64,000 nt of DNA from Massilia sp. (GTDB lineage: Bacteria; Pseudomonadota; Gammaproteobacteria; Burkholderiales; Burkholderiaceae_D): NCBI GenBank assembly GCA_025359245.1, contig JANYGW010000039.1, positions 1 to 64,000 on the forward strand, read 5' to 3'. A program made the translations under genes and the position numbers. This document shows, piece after piece, positions 1-8,173 of the stretch (position 1 is the stretch's first letter; every line of letters begins with the position of its first letter). The notes beneath the pieces were generated by a model. It saw only the letters and a program-made list of their open reading frames with translations, had not been told where the DNA came from and did not search any database.

Positions 1-630
1 GCCCAGCTCAAGCCCGACCTGACCTTCCTCGACATCCGCATGCCCGGCAAGACCGGCATGGACGCCGCGCGCGCGATCGGCAACCAGAGCAACATCGTGT
101 TCGTCACCGCCTACGACCAGTACGCGGTCGAAGCGTTCGAGCGCGGCGCCGTCGACTACGTGCTCAAGCCGCCCGAGCAGGAACGCCTGCAAGTGACGGT
201 CGAGCGCCTCAAGGCGCGCCTGGCCAAGCCGAAGGAAGCGGTCAACGACAGCGTCACGGCGATGCTGTCGCAGCTGGCTGAAAAAATGGCCGCGCCCAAG
301 CCGGTCTACCTGCAATGGATCCAGGCCAGCATCGGCCAGGACCTGCGCATGATCCCGGTCGAGGAAATCCTGTTCTTCCGTTCCGACGAAAAATACACCT
401 GCGTGCAGACCGAGCGCTTCGAAGCGCTGATTCGCAAGCCGGTGCGCGACCTGGCCGAGGAACTCGATCCGGCGCTGTTCTGGCAGATCCACCGCGCCAC
501 GCTGGTCAACGTCAACGCGATCGAAGGCGTCACGCGCGACATCCGCGGCCGCCACCTGGTGCTGATCAAAGGCAAGCCCGACAAGCTCGAGGTCAGCCGC
601 AGCTTCCTGCACCTGTTCAAGCAAATGTAA
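1..630 (+). CDS. LytTR-family response regulator (5' truncated by window edge)
   Basis: Two-component response regulator that binds DNA through a LytTR domain. The reading frame is open from the first base, so the N-terminus lies outside the window; 209 codons are visible. The receiver part shows the phospho-acceptor Asp in FLDIRMPG, the TAYD segment and the conserved Lys in VLKP. From about visible residue 100 a LytTR domain follows (VEEILFFRSDEKYT, then HRATLVNVNAIEGV near the end). The next gene is a kinase of another class (HisKA_3), which normally pairs with LuxR-type regulators, so its true partner is more likely a LytS-like kinase upstream. Family is clear; target genes unknown. Confidence 0.9.
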   Translation, partial: AQLKPDLTFLDIRMPGKTGMDAARAIGNQSNIVFVTAYDQYAVEAFERGAVDYVLKPPEQERLQVTVERLKARLAKPKEAVNDSVTAMLSQLAEKMAAPKPVYLQWIQASIGQDLRMIPVEEILFFRSDEKYTCVQTERFEALIRKPVRDLAEELDPALFWQIHRATLVNVNAIEGVTRDIRGRHLVLIKGKPDKLEVSRSFLHLFKQM

Positions 631-634
631 GCCA

Positions 635-663
635 GGCGGCGCCGGCGTCCTGCCGGCGCCGCC
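635..663 (+). terminator. GC-rich hairpin after response regulator
   Basis: Perfect 12-bp inverted repeat (635-646 with 652-663, arm GGCGGCGCCGGC) with a 5-nt loop, starting 5 nt after the stop codon. There is no U-tract, so it is either a weak terminator or an mRNA 3'-end stabiliser. Confidence 0.45.
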
Positions 664-735
664 CGGGGCCGCCTTGTCGTCCCTCAAATCACCGTTCTCC
701 CCCTTGCCTTATGCTGGCCGCAGGCCCGCCTCCGC

Positions 736-2007
736 GTGCCACCGATGCAGGCGCACTCCATGACCTTTTCGCGATCTTCCCGCTGGCTGGCCTGGGGCGC
801 GGCCATCTTCGGACTCGGGTTCGCCGGCGGCAGTGTGGTCATTCGCATCATGGCCAGCAAGCGCGGCCCCCGTTTCGCGCGCAGCCATAGCCGCGACATC
901 ATCCACAACGCCAGCGAAGCGATCATCTCGACCGACGAAACGCACACCGTGGTGCTGGCCAATCCCTCGGCGGCGGCCATGTTCGCCACCACCGTCGAGC
1001 AGATGGAAGGCAGTCCACTGTCCACTTTCATCCGTCCGCTGCCCACCGTGGCGGGCGACACGCCGGCCGCCTGGTTCGGCGACGCCGGCGGGCGCATCGG
1101 ACGGCGCGCCACCGACTACGCCGTCACCGGCATGCGCGCCAGCGGCGCCACTTTCCCGCTCGAAGGCTCGGTGTCGAGCGTGACCGAGGACGACAGGACC
1201 ATCACCACCATCATCTTGCGCGACGTGACCGCGCGCCAGCAGGTGCAGGACTCGCTGTCGCGTTCGCACGCCCAGCTGCGCCACCTGTCGGCGGCGCTGC
1301 AGACCGTGCGCGAGGAAGAGCGCGCCCATATCGCGCGCGAGCTGCACGACGACCTGGGCCAGCTGCTCGCGTCGCTGCGGATGGACCTGAACCTGCTGCA
1401 GCAGGAGCGCACACACGGCAGCACCAGCGCGCGCCTGATGCAGGGCATGGAAGAGAACCTGCTGACCGCGATCACGTCGCTGCGCCGCATCGCGACCAAC
1501 CTGCGTCCGCGCGCGCTCGACGAAGGCGGCCTGTATTTCGCGCTGCAAGGCCTGCGCGACGAATTCGTCGAGCGCCACGGCATCGCCTGTTCGATGTTCG
1601 CCGACGAAGCCGAACTGCGCCTCGACGACGCCGCCAGCACCACCATCTTCCGCATCGTCCAGGAAGCGCTGACCAACATCGCCCGCCATGCCGGCGCGAC
1701 CAGCGTCACCATGTATTTGTACCGGATCGACAGCCAGCTATTGATCTCGATTCGCGACGACGGCCGCGGCATCGTCGCCACCGACCTGGAAAAGGCCCAG
1801 TCGCTGGGCCTGATCGGCATGCGCGAACGGGTCTGGGGCATGCACGGCGAGATCACCGTCAGCGGCGACGAGCCGCCCGGCACCCGCATCGACATCGTCT
1901 TGCCGCTGCCGGCCAAGGCCGCCGACCCGCTGGCGCCCCTCGCGCCAATCGCGCCGGCAGCCATGCCCGGTCCGCGCGCCACCGCCCTCCCGCCATCCGC
2001 ACAGTGA
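736..2007 (+). CDS. PAS-domain sensor histidine kinase (HisKA_3 / HATPase_c)
   Basis: Membrane-attached sensor kinase of the NarX/DegS-like class, 423 aa from a GTG start; ATGs at 745 and 760 are alternatives and none has a convincing ribosome site. One N-terminal transmembrane helix (about residues 15-38) is followed by a cytoplasmic PAS domain (about 50-165). The HisKA_3 dimerisation box is EEERAHIARELHDDLGQLL with the phospho-acceptor His at about 204. A C-terminal ATPase shows the N-box (QEALTNIARHA), G1 box (DDGRGI) and GLIGMRERV. The signal is unknown. No LuxR-type response regulator lies next to it; the upstream LytTR regulator is of a class not usually served by this kinase family. 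Confidence 0.9.
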   Translation: MPPMQAHSMTFSRSSRWLAWGAAIFGLGFAGGSVVIRIMASKRGPRFARSHSRDIIHNASEAIISTDETHTVVLANPSAAAMFATTVEQMEGSPLSTFIRPLPTVAGDTPAAWFGDAGGRIGRRATDYAVTGMRASGATFPLEGSVSSVTEDDRTITTIILRDVTARQQVQDSLSRSHAQLRHLSAALQTVREEERAHIARELHDDLGQLLASLRMDLNLLQQERTHGSTSARLMQGMEENLLTAITSLRRIATNLRPRALDEGGLYFALQGLRDEFVERHGIACSMFADEAELRLDDAASTTIFRIVQEALTNIARHAGATSVTMYLYRIDSQLLISIRDDGRGIVATDLEKAQSLGLIGMRERVWGMHGEITVSGDEPPGTRIDIVLPLPAKAADPLAPLAPIAPAAMPGPRATALPPSAQ

Positions 2008-2048
2008 GAGGGCGAGCCCCGCATCGCTCTGCGAGCGCCGGCGCAATG

Positions 2049-2073
2049 GAAAAAGGCCGAATCGCTCGGCCTT
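2049..2073 (-). terminator. Rho-independent terminator of the porin gene
   Basis: Stem AAGGCCGA/TCGGCCTT (2053-2060 with 2066-2073). Read on the minus strand it is followed by a run of five T. It lies about 70 nt beyond the porin stop codon. Confidence 0.7.
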
Positions 2074-2141
2074 GTGGTATCTGTGAAAGAGGGTGGGCGA
2101 TGCCGGATCGGCATCGCACTGCCCTGCTACCCGATTCCTTC

Positions 2142-3164
2142 TTAGAAGTTGTGGTGCACGCCGATGCCGTAGTACTTGACGTCGGTAGCTGCCTTCTTGT
2201 CCGACACGTCGGCGTAGACGAAGGTGCGCTTGGACAGGTTGTACTCGTAGCCGATCGACGCTTGCTTGGTCGTGATGGCGGCGTCCGGTTTCTTCTGGCC
2301 ATAGCCGAGCAGGAAACGGCCGGAACCGACGGTGTAGTTCGCACCCACCAGCCAGCCGGTCGTTTTAGCGTTGCTCGCTTTGCTATGGTCCTGGTCCTGG
2401 CGCGCATAGGTAGCCATCAGCTTCAGGTCCGTCATCGGGTTCACCGAGAAGCCCGCTTGCAGCAGCTTGGTCTCGATGGCATTGCTCTCGTAACCCAGCA
2501 TGGCCCCGAACATGCCCGCCTTGTAGACGGCAGCGACCGAGTACGGGCTGGACGACGCAGGGGCGCCTGCAGCATATTGCGGGGCCGCGATCGTACCGCG
2601 ACCGACCACTGCCGCACCGCCGTTGGCTTCCTTGGTGCCTGCGCTCAAGTTCAATGTCACACCGCCCATGACCGGGGAGTTGTACCAGAGGCCGTTGTTG
2701 AAACGGTCGTTCGAGCTGCCTGCCGGGTCGAGCGGCTGGCTGGTGTAGCCGGCCACTTCAACGTCGCTCTTGAAGCCTGGGGTGCCGGAAATGCCATTGA
2801 ACGGGTCGAACGCATCCTTGGCATCCTGCACGGCGGTCACGCCGCGGCCGATACGCACCATACCGAAATCGCCTTGCAGGCCGACCCGGGTCTGTCCCTG
2901 GAACAGCGGACGGGTGTTCGACTCAACGGTGCCAGTGTCCGGCTCGAAACGCATTTCAAGCTGGAACAGTGCTTTCAGGCCGTTGCCCAAGTCTTCCGTA
3001 CCGCGGAAGCCAAGCTTGTTGCTGTCGCGTTTGGTCACGGCCAGCGTCTTGTCGGTCACTTTGGCGAGGCCATCATCAATGGCGCCATACACAGTCACCG
3101 AACTTTGAGCTTGAACCGCGCCGAATGCGCCCAGCAATGCAAGAGCCAGAATAGAGTGTTTCAT
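2142..3164 (-). CDS. Outer-membrane general porin (Burkholderia type)
   Basis: Trimeric 16-strand beta-barrel porin family for passive diffusion of small hydrophilic solutes through the outer membrane; 340 aa, usual for the family. A Sec signal peptide of about 20 residues (MKHSILALALLGAFGAVQAQ) precedes the first strand SSVTVYGAIDDG. Family signatures include KLGFRGTEDLGNGLKALFQLE and QTRVGLQGDFG. The chain ends in an aromatic residue (GIGVHHNF), the signal for insertion by the BAM complex. It is a single-gene transcript with its own terminator. Substrate preference cannot be read from the sequence. Confidence 0.93.
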   Translation of the reverse strand: MKHSILALALLGAFGAVQAQSSVTVYGAIDDGLAKVTDKTLAVTKRDSNKLGFRGTEDLGNGLKALFQLEMRFEPDTGTVESNTRPLFQGQTRVGLQGDFGMVRIGRGVTAVQDAKDAFDPFNGISGTPGFKSDVEVAGYTSQPLDPAGSSNDRFNNGLWYNSPVMGGVTLNLSAGTKEANGGAAVVGRGTIAAPQYAAGAPASSSPYSVAAVYKAGMFGAMLGYESNAIETKLLQAGFSVNPMTDLKLMATYARQDQDHSKASNAKTTGWLVGANYTVGSGRFLLGYGQKKPDAAITTKQASIGYEYNLSKRTFVYADVSDKKAATDVKYYGIGVHHNF

Positions 3165-3306
3165 GAGTCAATCCTTGAGTGGTAAAGCCGAGATTATGCT
3201 TAGCAAATACTTCAGAATCATGACACGGCGCAACTGTTGTTTTCGCGCTACTTCAAAGGCGGCAAAGGCGAGGTGCCGACCAACGGACACTGCCTCATCC
3301 GAAATG

Positions 3307-3347
3307 AAAAAGCCGGGGTCGTCGCACCTTGCGACCACCCCGGCTTT
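3307..3347 (-). terminator. Rho-independent terminator of the cysB-like/methyltransferase unit
   Basis: Long hairpin with arms around AAAGCCGGGG and CCCCGGCTTT and an additional inner pairing (GTCGCA/TGCGAC). On the minus strand the stem is followed by a T-rich stretch. It sits just downstream of the methyltransferase stop codon. Confidence 0.8.
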
Positions 3348-3368
3348 CATTGACGCGTTATCGGCAGG

Positions 3369-4019
3369 TTATTTCAAGCGGCAGGTCAGCAGCCAGTAAT
3401 ACGCCAGCCGCACGATCCTGATTTCGCGCACCGACGAAGCCAGCTTCTTGCGCAGCGCGCTGTCGGACGGATAGGTGGTCGGGATTTCGTAGCGCTCGCC
3501 ATCGGGCGCCACGCTGATATGGTAGGTGTTGCCTTCCATGTCGGTGCGCGCCACGGTGGCGCTACTGCCTTCGACATACGCTTCGTCGAGCAGCACGATG
3601 AACATGTCCTGGCCGACCTTGGCCTTCAGCTGGGCCAGGAATTTTTCCTGCTCCTCGCGCTTGACGTGCGACCACCAGAAGCCGATGAACACGGCCGTGT
3701 AGTCGCCGATATCGTCGGGCAGGTCGTACGCGTCGGCCACGCGCAGCTCGACCTTGTCGGCCGGCAGCTGGCGCAGCCTGGCCATCGCGATCATTTCGGG
3801 ATTGATGTCGGTGGCGACGACCTTGTCGGCCACCGCGGCGATGATGCGCGTCCAGTAGCCGGTGCCGCATGCCAGTTCAAGCACGGTATGGCCGCGCAAG
3901 GTCTCGGCCACGTGCTCGCGCATCTCGGCCAGGTCATCCTGGCGCTCGGGGCGGTCGTAGACGCGGTCGTGGTTGGAGGCGCTCTTGGCGTAAAACTGTG
4001 CGGATTGTTCGGTAATCAT
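3369..4019 (-). CDS. Class I SAM-dependent methyltransferase
   Basis: Predicted cytoplasmic methyltransferase of the Rossmann-fold class, 216 aa from the ATG at 4019. That start has a purine-rich AAGAAG a few bases upstream. A GTG at 4049, overlapping the preceding stop codon as GTGA, would add ten residues. Motif I is VLELACGTGYWT, with the acidic end of strand beta2 at VVATDINPEM, and motif IV lies around GDYTAVFIGFWWSHV. The substrate is not evident. It is the last gene of a two-gene minus-strand unit behind the CysB-like regulator, so its expression may follow sulfur status. That link is inference from position only. Confidence 0.85.
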   Translation of the reverse strand: MITEQSAQFYAKSASNHDRVYDRPERQDDLAEMREHVAETLRGHTVLELACGTGYWTRIIAAVADKVVATDINPEMIAMARLRQLPADKVELRVADAYDLPDDIGDYTAVFIGFWWSHVKREEQEKFLAQLKAKVGQDMFIVLLDEAYVEGSSATVARTDMEGNTYHISVAPDGERYEIPTTYPSDSALRKKLASSVREIRIVRLAYYWLLTCRLK

Positions 4020-4045
4020 GTTCTTCTTGAAGTAATGCGCTGCGA

Positions 4046-4987
4046 TCACAGCTCGTAATTGTCTTTGTTGCCGCTCATGGCAGACTCGACCATTTTGCGG
4101 TTCAGCGTCGGCGCCAGCAGCTCGATAAAGGTGTAAATATAACTGCGCAGATAGGCGCCCTGCTTGACCGCCACGCGCGACACATTCATGCCGAACAGGT
4201 GGCCAACGGGAATCGCCCGCAGGTTCTTGTCGCGTTCGGAATCGAACGCCATGCCCGCTATGATACCAACTCCCATGCCAAGTTCGACATAAGTCTTGAT
4301 CACGTCGGCGTCGATGGCTTCGAGCAGCACGTCCGGTTTCAGGCCGCGCAGGCCGAACGCATGGTCGATCTTGCTGCGTCCGGCGAACGCGCCGTCATAC
4401 GTAATCAGCGGGAAAGTGGCGATTTCCTCGAGCGAGACGGCCTTCGATTTGAGCAGCTGGTGGTCGGGCGGCACCACGACCACATGCTCCCATTGATAGC
4501 ATGGCAAGGTGATCAGGCCATCCACGCCTGCTACGGATTCAGTAGCAATGGCCAGGTCGGCCTGGTCGCGCTGGACCATCTCGGCGATCTGGCGCGGGTT
4601 GCCTTGCAGCAGGGACAGGCGTACCTTGGGATACTTGAGCATGAAAGCCTGGACCACCCTGGGCAGCGTATAGCGCGCCTGGGTATGGGTGGTGGCGATG
4701 GTGAAGCTGCCGCTGTCCTGCGCCGCGTATTCCTTGCCGATGCGCTTGAGGCTGTCGATTTCCTGCATGATCAGCTCGACCGACTCCAGCACCAGCCGGC
4801 CCGGCTCGGTCAGGCCGCGGATGCGCTTGCCGTGCCGTGTGAAAATGTCGACGCCGAGCTCCTCTTCGAGCTCGATGATGGCCTTGGACACGCCCGGCTG
4901 CGACGTAAACAGCGCCTTGGCGGCATCGGTCAGGTTGTAATTCTGGCGCACGGCCTCGCGCACGAAACGCAGTTGGTGGAGGTTCAT
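4046..4987 (-). CDS. cysB: CysB-type LysR transcriptional regulator
   Basis: LysR-family regulator of sulfate assimilation, 313 aa, the usual length for CysB/Cbl. The ATG at 4987 was chosen because the sequence MNLHQLRFVREAV is the canonical CysB N-terminus; upstream in-frame codons are not protein-like. The winged helix-turn-helix (about residues 1-60) includes LTDAAKALFTSQPGVSKAI. The effector-binding domain (about 93-300) starts near SGSFTIATTHTQARYTLP, resembling the sulfate/N-acetylserine site of CysB. It is divergently arranged with cysI, consistent with direct control of the cys operon and autoregulation. CysB and its paralogue Cbl cannot be separated with certainty by eye. Confidence 0.9.
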   Translation of the reverse strand: MNLHQLRFVREAVRQNYNLTDAAKALFTSQPGVSKAIIELEEELGVDIFTRHGKRIRGLTEPGRLVLESVELIMQEIDSLKRIGKEYAAQDSGSFTIATTHTQARYTLPRVVQAFMLKYPKVRLSLLQGNPRQIAEMVQRDQADLAIATESVAGVDGLITLPCYQWEHVVVVPPDHQLLKSKAVSLEEIATFPLITYDGAFAGRSKIDHAFGLRGLKPDVLLEAIDADVIKTYVELGMGVGIIAGMAFDSERDKNLRAIPVGHLFGMNVSRVAVKQGAYLRSYIYTFIELLAPTLNRKMVESAMSGNKDNYEL

Positions 4988-5042
4988 TGTCTTTTTGATT
5001 AGTAAGTGCTTGAAATACCGGACTACCCCGCATTTTATAAGA

Positions 5043-5072
5043 TTGCTTATGCCGGATACGCATATAAGCAAA
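5043..5072. promoter_or_regulatory. Candidate operator between cysB and cysI
   Basis: Imperfect inverted repeat in the AT-rich divergent region: TTGCTTATGC (5043-5052) facing GCATATAAGCAA (5061-5072), identical in reverse complement except for a 2-nt insertion. Its place between a LysR gene and its expected target suggests a CysB site; the assignment is inference. Confidence 0.45.
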
Positions 5073-5180
5073 TAAATTCTTAGTAGTTTGGAATAAAGGG
5101 CGAGTTTATTACCATTGGGGCTAGTTTGGGGGAGTGCTTGACCTCCTCCATGCACCAAGACTCGAAAAACAGGATGACAC

Positions 5181-6869
5181 ATGTATCGCTACGACAAGTA
5201 TGACCACCTGATCGTCAAAGAACGCATCGCCCAGTACCGCAGCCAGGTCGCGCGCCGCATCAACGACGAGCTGACCGAAGCCGAATTCCTGCCGCTGCGC
5301 CTGCAAAACGGCCTGTACATGCAGCGCCACGCTTATATGCTGCGCATCGCCGTGCCGTACGGCCTGCTGTCCTCGGCCCAGATGCGCATGTTCGGCCACA
5401 TCGCCCGCAAATACGACCGCGGCTATGGCCATTTCACGACGCGCCAGAACATCCAGTTCAACTGGATCGAGCTGGAGCAGACGCCGGACATCCTGGCCGA
5501 CCTGGCCTCGGTCGAGATGCACGCGATCCAGACCTCGGGCAACTGCATCCGCAACATCACGTCCGACGAATACGCCGGCGTCGCCGCCGACGAGCTGATC
5601 GACCCGCGCCCGTACGCCGAAGTGTTGCGCCAGTGGAGCACCTTCCACCCCGAGTTCGCCGCCCTGCCGCGCAAGTTCAAGGTCGCCATCAACGGCGCCG
5701 TCGAAGACCGCGCCGCGATCGCCGTGCACGACATCGGCCTGACCGTGGTCCACAACGAGGCCGGCGAAGTCGGTTTCAAGGTCATGGTCGGCGGCGGCAT
5801 GGGCCGCACCCCGATCCTGGGCAGCGTGGTGCGCGAATACCTGCCGCGCCAGCACATGCTGACCTACATCGAAGCGGTCATGCGCGTGTATAACCAGTAC
5901 GGCCGGCGCGACAACAAGTACAAGGCCCGCATCAAGATCCTGGTCAAGGCGCTCGGCGTCGAAGAATTCACGCGCCTGGTCGAAGAAGAATGGCTGGACC
6001 TGAAGGACAGTCCGTCCACGCTGACCGAGGACGAACTGGCGCGCGTGGCGGCCTACTTTGCGCCGCACGCCTACGACACGCTGGCGGCCATCGACCCGCG
6101 CGCCGAGCATGCCGACAACAAGGCGTTCTCGAACTGGCTGCTGCGTAACGTCAAGCCGCACAAGGTGCCTGGCTACAGCATCGTGCTGCTGTCGCTCAAG
6201 AAGACCGGCGTGCCGCCGGGCGACGCCACCGCGACCCAGATCGACTTCGTAGCCGACCTGGCCGACCGCTACAGCTTCGGCGAACTGCGCGTCACGCACG
6301 AGCAGAACCTGGTGCTGGCCGACGTCAGGCAGTCCGACCTGTTCAAGCTGTGGCAGGAAGTGAAGGCACAGGGCTTGGCCACGCCGAACATCGGCCTGCT
6401 GACCGACATGATCTGCTGCCCTGGCGGCGACTTCTGCTCGCTGGCCAATGCCAAGTCGCTGCCGATCGCCGCCGCGATCGCCGAGCGCTTCGACAACCTC
6501 GATTTCCAGCACGATATCGGCGAGATCGAACTGAATATCTCAGGCTGCATCAACGCCTGCGGCCACCACCATGTCGGCTCGATCGGCATCCTGGGCGTGG
6601 ACAAGGACGGCAGCGAGTGGTACCAGGTCTCGATCGGCGGCGCGCAGGGTAACAACTCGGCCATCGGCAAGATCATCGGCCCGTCGTTCTCGGCGCTGCA
6701 AATGCCGGAAGTGATCGACCGCCTGCTGCAGGTCTACGTACGCGAACGGACCGAAGAGGAACGCTTCGTCGACACCGCGCAGCGGCTCGGCATCGCGCCG
6801 TTCAAGGAACATGTGTATGCCACGCCGATCAAGGCGGGCGAACTGGTTGGAGAAGACCACTATGCTTGA
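5181..6869 (+). CDS. cysI: Nitrite/sulfite reductase hemoprotein (CysI)
   Basis: Siroheme and [4Fe-4S] enzyme reducing sulfite to sulfide by six electrons in the cytoplasm, 562 aa. Two ferredoxin-like half domains and two siroheme/cluster domains are present. The cluster ligands are visible as CCPGGDFC (Cys413 and Cys419) and SGCINACGHHH (Cys456 and Cys460). N-terminal substrate-side motifs include GHFTTRQNIQFNW and TSGNCIRNIT. It is the first gene of a plus-strand cys operon, and its stop overlaps the next start by 8 nt. There is no CysJ flavoprotein beside it, as is usual in Burkholderiales, so the electron donor is not encoded here. Confidence 0.94.
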   Translation: MYRYDKYDHLIVKERIAQYRSQVARRINDELTEAEFLPLRLQNGLYMQRHAYMLRIAVPYGLLSSAQMRMFGHIARKYDRGYGHFTTRQNIQFNWIELEQTPDILADLASVEMHAIQTSGNCIRNITSDEYAGVAADELIDPRPYAEVLRQWSTFHPEFAALPRKFKVAINGAVEDRAAIAVHDIGLTVVHNEAGEVGFKVMVGGGMGRTPILGSVVREYLPRQHMLTYIEAVMRVYNQYGRRDNKYKARIKILVKALGVEEFTRLVEEEWLDLKDSPSTLTEDELARVAAYFAPHAYDTLAAIDPRAEHADNKAFSNWLLRNVKPHKVPGYSIVLLSLKKTGVPPGDATATQIDFVADLADRYSFGELRVTHEQNLVLADVRQSDLFKLWQEVKAQGLATPNIGLLTDMICCPGGDFCSLANAKSLPIAAAIAERFDNLDFQHDIGEIELNISGCINACGHHHVGSIGILGVDKDGSEWYQVSIGGAQGNNSAIGKIIGPSFSALQMPEVIDRLLQVYVRERTEEERFVDTAQRLGIAPFKEHVYATPIKAGELVGEDHYA

Positions 6870-7431
6870 ATCTACACTCGAACATCATCCCGAAATCATC
6901 AAGGGCCGCGCCGTGGTCGCCGACGACTGGTCGGTGCTGCGCCTGGCCGAAGGCGAAGCTGCCAGCGACGCCGTCGTCCCCGACGGCAAAGTCATCGTGC
7001 CGCTGACCGTGTGGCAGGCGCAGCGCGCAGCGCTGGCCGGGCGCGCCCAGCTCGGCGTGTGGATCGCTTCCGACGAACGTCCCGAAGTGCTCAAGGGCGA
7101 GCTCGACCAGTTCGCCGTGGTCGCCGTCGACTTCCCGAAATTTACCGATGGCCGCGGCTATTCGATCGCCTACAACCTGCGCATGCGGCTCGGCTACACG
7201 GGCGAACTGCGCGCCATCGGCGACGTGCTGCGCGACCAGCTGTTCCAGATGCAGCGCACCGGCTTCGATGCCTACGCGACGCGCCAGGACCGCAACATCC
7301 ACGACGCGCTCAAGGGCCTGACCGACTTTTCCGAGGTCTACCAGGCATCGGTCGACCAGAAATCGCCCTTGTTCCGCCGCCATGAACGCGATGTGCGCGA
7401 CGAGACCTCCGATGTAGGCTTCGGCATATGA
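6862..7431 (+). CDS. DUF934 domain protein of the cys operon
   Basis: Protein of 189 aa whose family (DUF934) is regularly found between cysI and cysH in beta- and alphaproteobacteria. Its biochemical role is not firmly known; a part in sulfite reduction is inferred from conserved context. The start at 6862 overlaps the cysI stop by 8 nt, implying translational coupling, and its own end overlaps cysH as ATGA. The conserved core lies in the C-terminal half (DGRGYSIAYNLRMRLGYTGE, LRDQLFQMQRTGFDAY). No catalytic motif, signal peptide or membrane segment is visible. Confidence 0.88.
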   Translation: MLESTLEHHPEIIKGRAVVADDWSVLRLAEGEAASDAVVPDGKVIVPLTVWQAQRAALAGRAQLGVWIASDERPEVLKGELDQFAVVAVDFPKFTDGRGYSIAYNLRMRLGYTGELRAIGDVLRDQLFQMQRTGFDAYATRQDRNIHDALKGLTDFSEVYQASVDQKSPLFRRHERDVRDETSDVGFGI

Positions 7432-8144
7432 GCGACATCACCTCACTTGTCGCTGCCACCAATGAGACGCTGGCCCGCATCGCCGCCGAATTCTCGCCGG
7501 CGGTATTCGCCTCCAGCCTGGCCGCCGAAGACATGGTCATCACCGACCTGATTTTGAAGGCCGGCCTGCCGATCGGGATCTTTTCGCTCGAAACCGGCCG
7601 CCTGCATCCGGAAACGCTGGCCGTGCTCGACCAGGTCAAGGCCGCCTACGATTACGACATCGCGCTGTACAAGCCGCAGCCGGAAGCGGTCGATGCGTAT
7701 GTGGCCCAGAACGGCCTGAACGCGTTCTACGACAGCGTCGAGATGCGGCGCGAGTGCTGCCGCATCCGCAAGGTCGAGCCTTTGGGCCGCGCGCTGGCCG
7801 GCAACAAGGCCTGGGTCACCGGCCAGCGCCGCTCGCAGTCGACCACGCGCGCCGAACTGGACATCCAGGAAGACGACGCCGCCCATGGCATGACCAAGTT
7901 CAATCCGCTGGCCGACTGGTCCGAAGAGGATGTCTGGAACTACATCCGCGCCAATAAAGTGCCCTACAATGCACTGCATGACCAGGGTTTTCCATCGATC
8001 GGCTGCGCGCCCTGCACGCGCGCGATCCAGCCCGGCGAAGACGTCCGCGCCGGCCGCTGGTGGTGGGAAAACCCCGACTCCAAGGAGTGCGGCCTGCATA
8101 TGGTCGACGGCAAACTGATACGCATTAAATCCGTGGCTGCGTAA
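7428..8144 (+). CDS. cysH: Assimilatory adenylyl-sulfate (APS) reductase CysH
   Basis: Reduces adenylyl-sulfate to sulfite and AMP, using thioredoxin; 238 aa. The paired cysteines Cys110-Cys111 (RRECCRIRK) and Cys193-x2-Cys196 (IGCAPC) are the [4Fe-4S] ligands that mark APS-specific enzymes, rather than the cluster-free PAPS reductases of enterobacteria. The catalytic Cys221 sits in KECGLH. This fits a pathway without an APS kinase, and indeed CysN here carries no CysC fusion. The start overlaps the DUF934 gene by ATGA. Confidence 0.94.
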   Translation: MSDITSLVAATNETLARIAAEFSPAVFASSLAAEDMVITDLILKAGLPIGIFSLETGRLHPETLAVLDQVKAAYDYDIALYKPQPEAVDAYVAQNGLNAFYDSVEMRRECCRIRKVEPLGRALAGNKAWVTGQRRSQSTTRAELDIQEDDAAHGMTKFNPLADWSEEDVWNYIRANKVPYNALHDQGFPSIGCAPCTRAIQPGEDVRAGRWWWENPDSKECGLHMVDGKLIRIKSVAA

Positions 8145-8173
8145 GCTCCACAACAAGAATAGGCATAGCCACC

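Noticed and set aside
3168-3350. Possible 60-aa gene on the minus strand upstream of the porin
   Set aside because: It covers the terminator hairpin at 3307-3347 and has no ribosome site or protein-like features.
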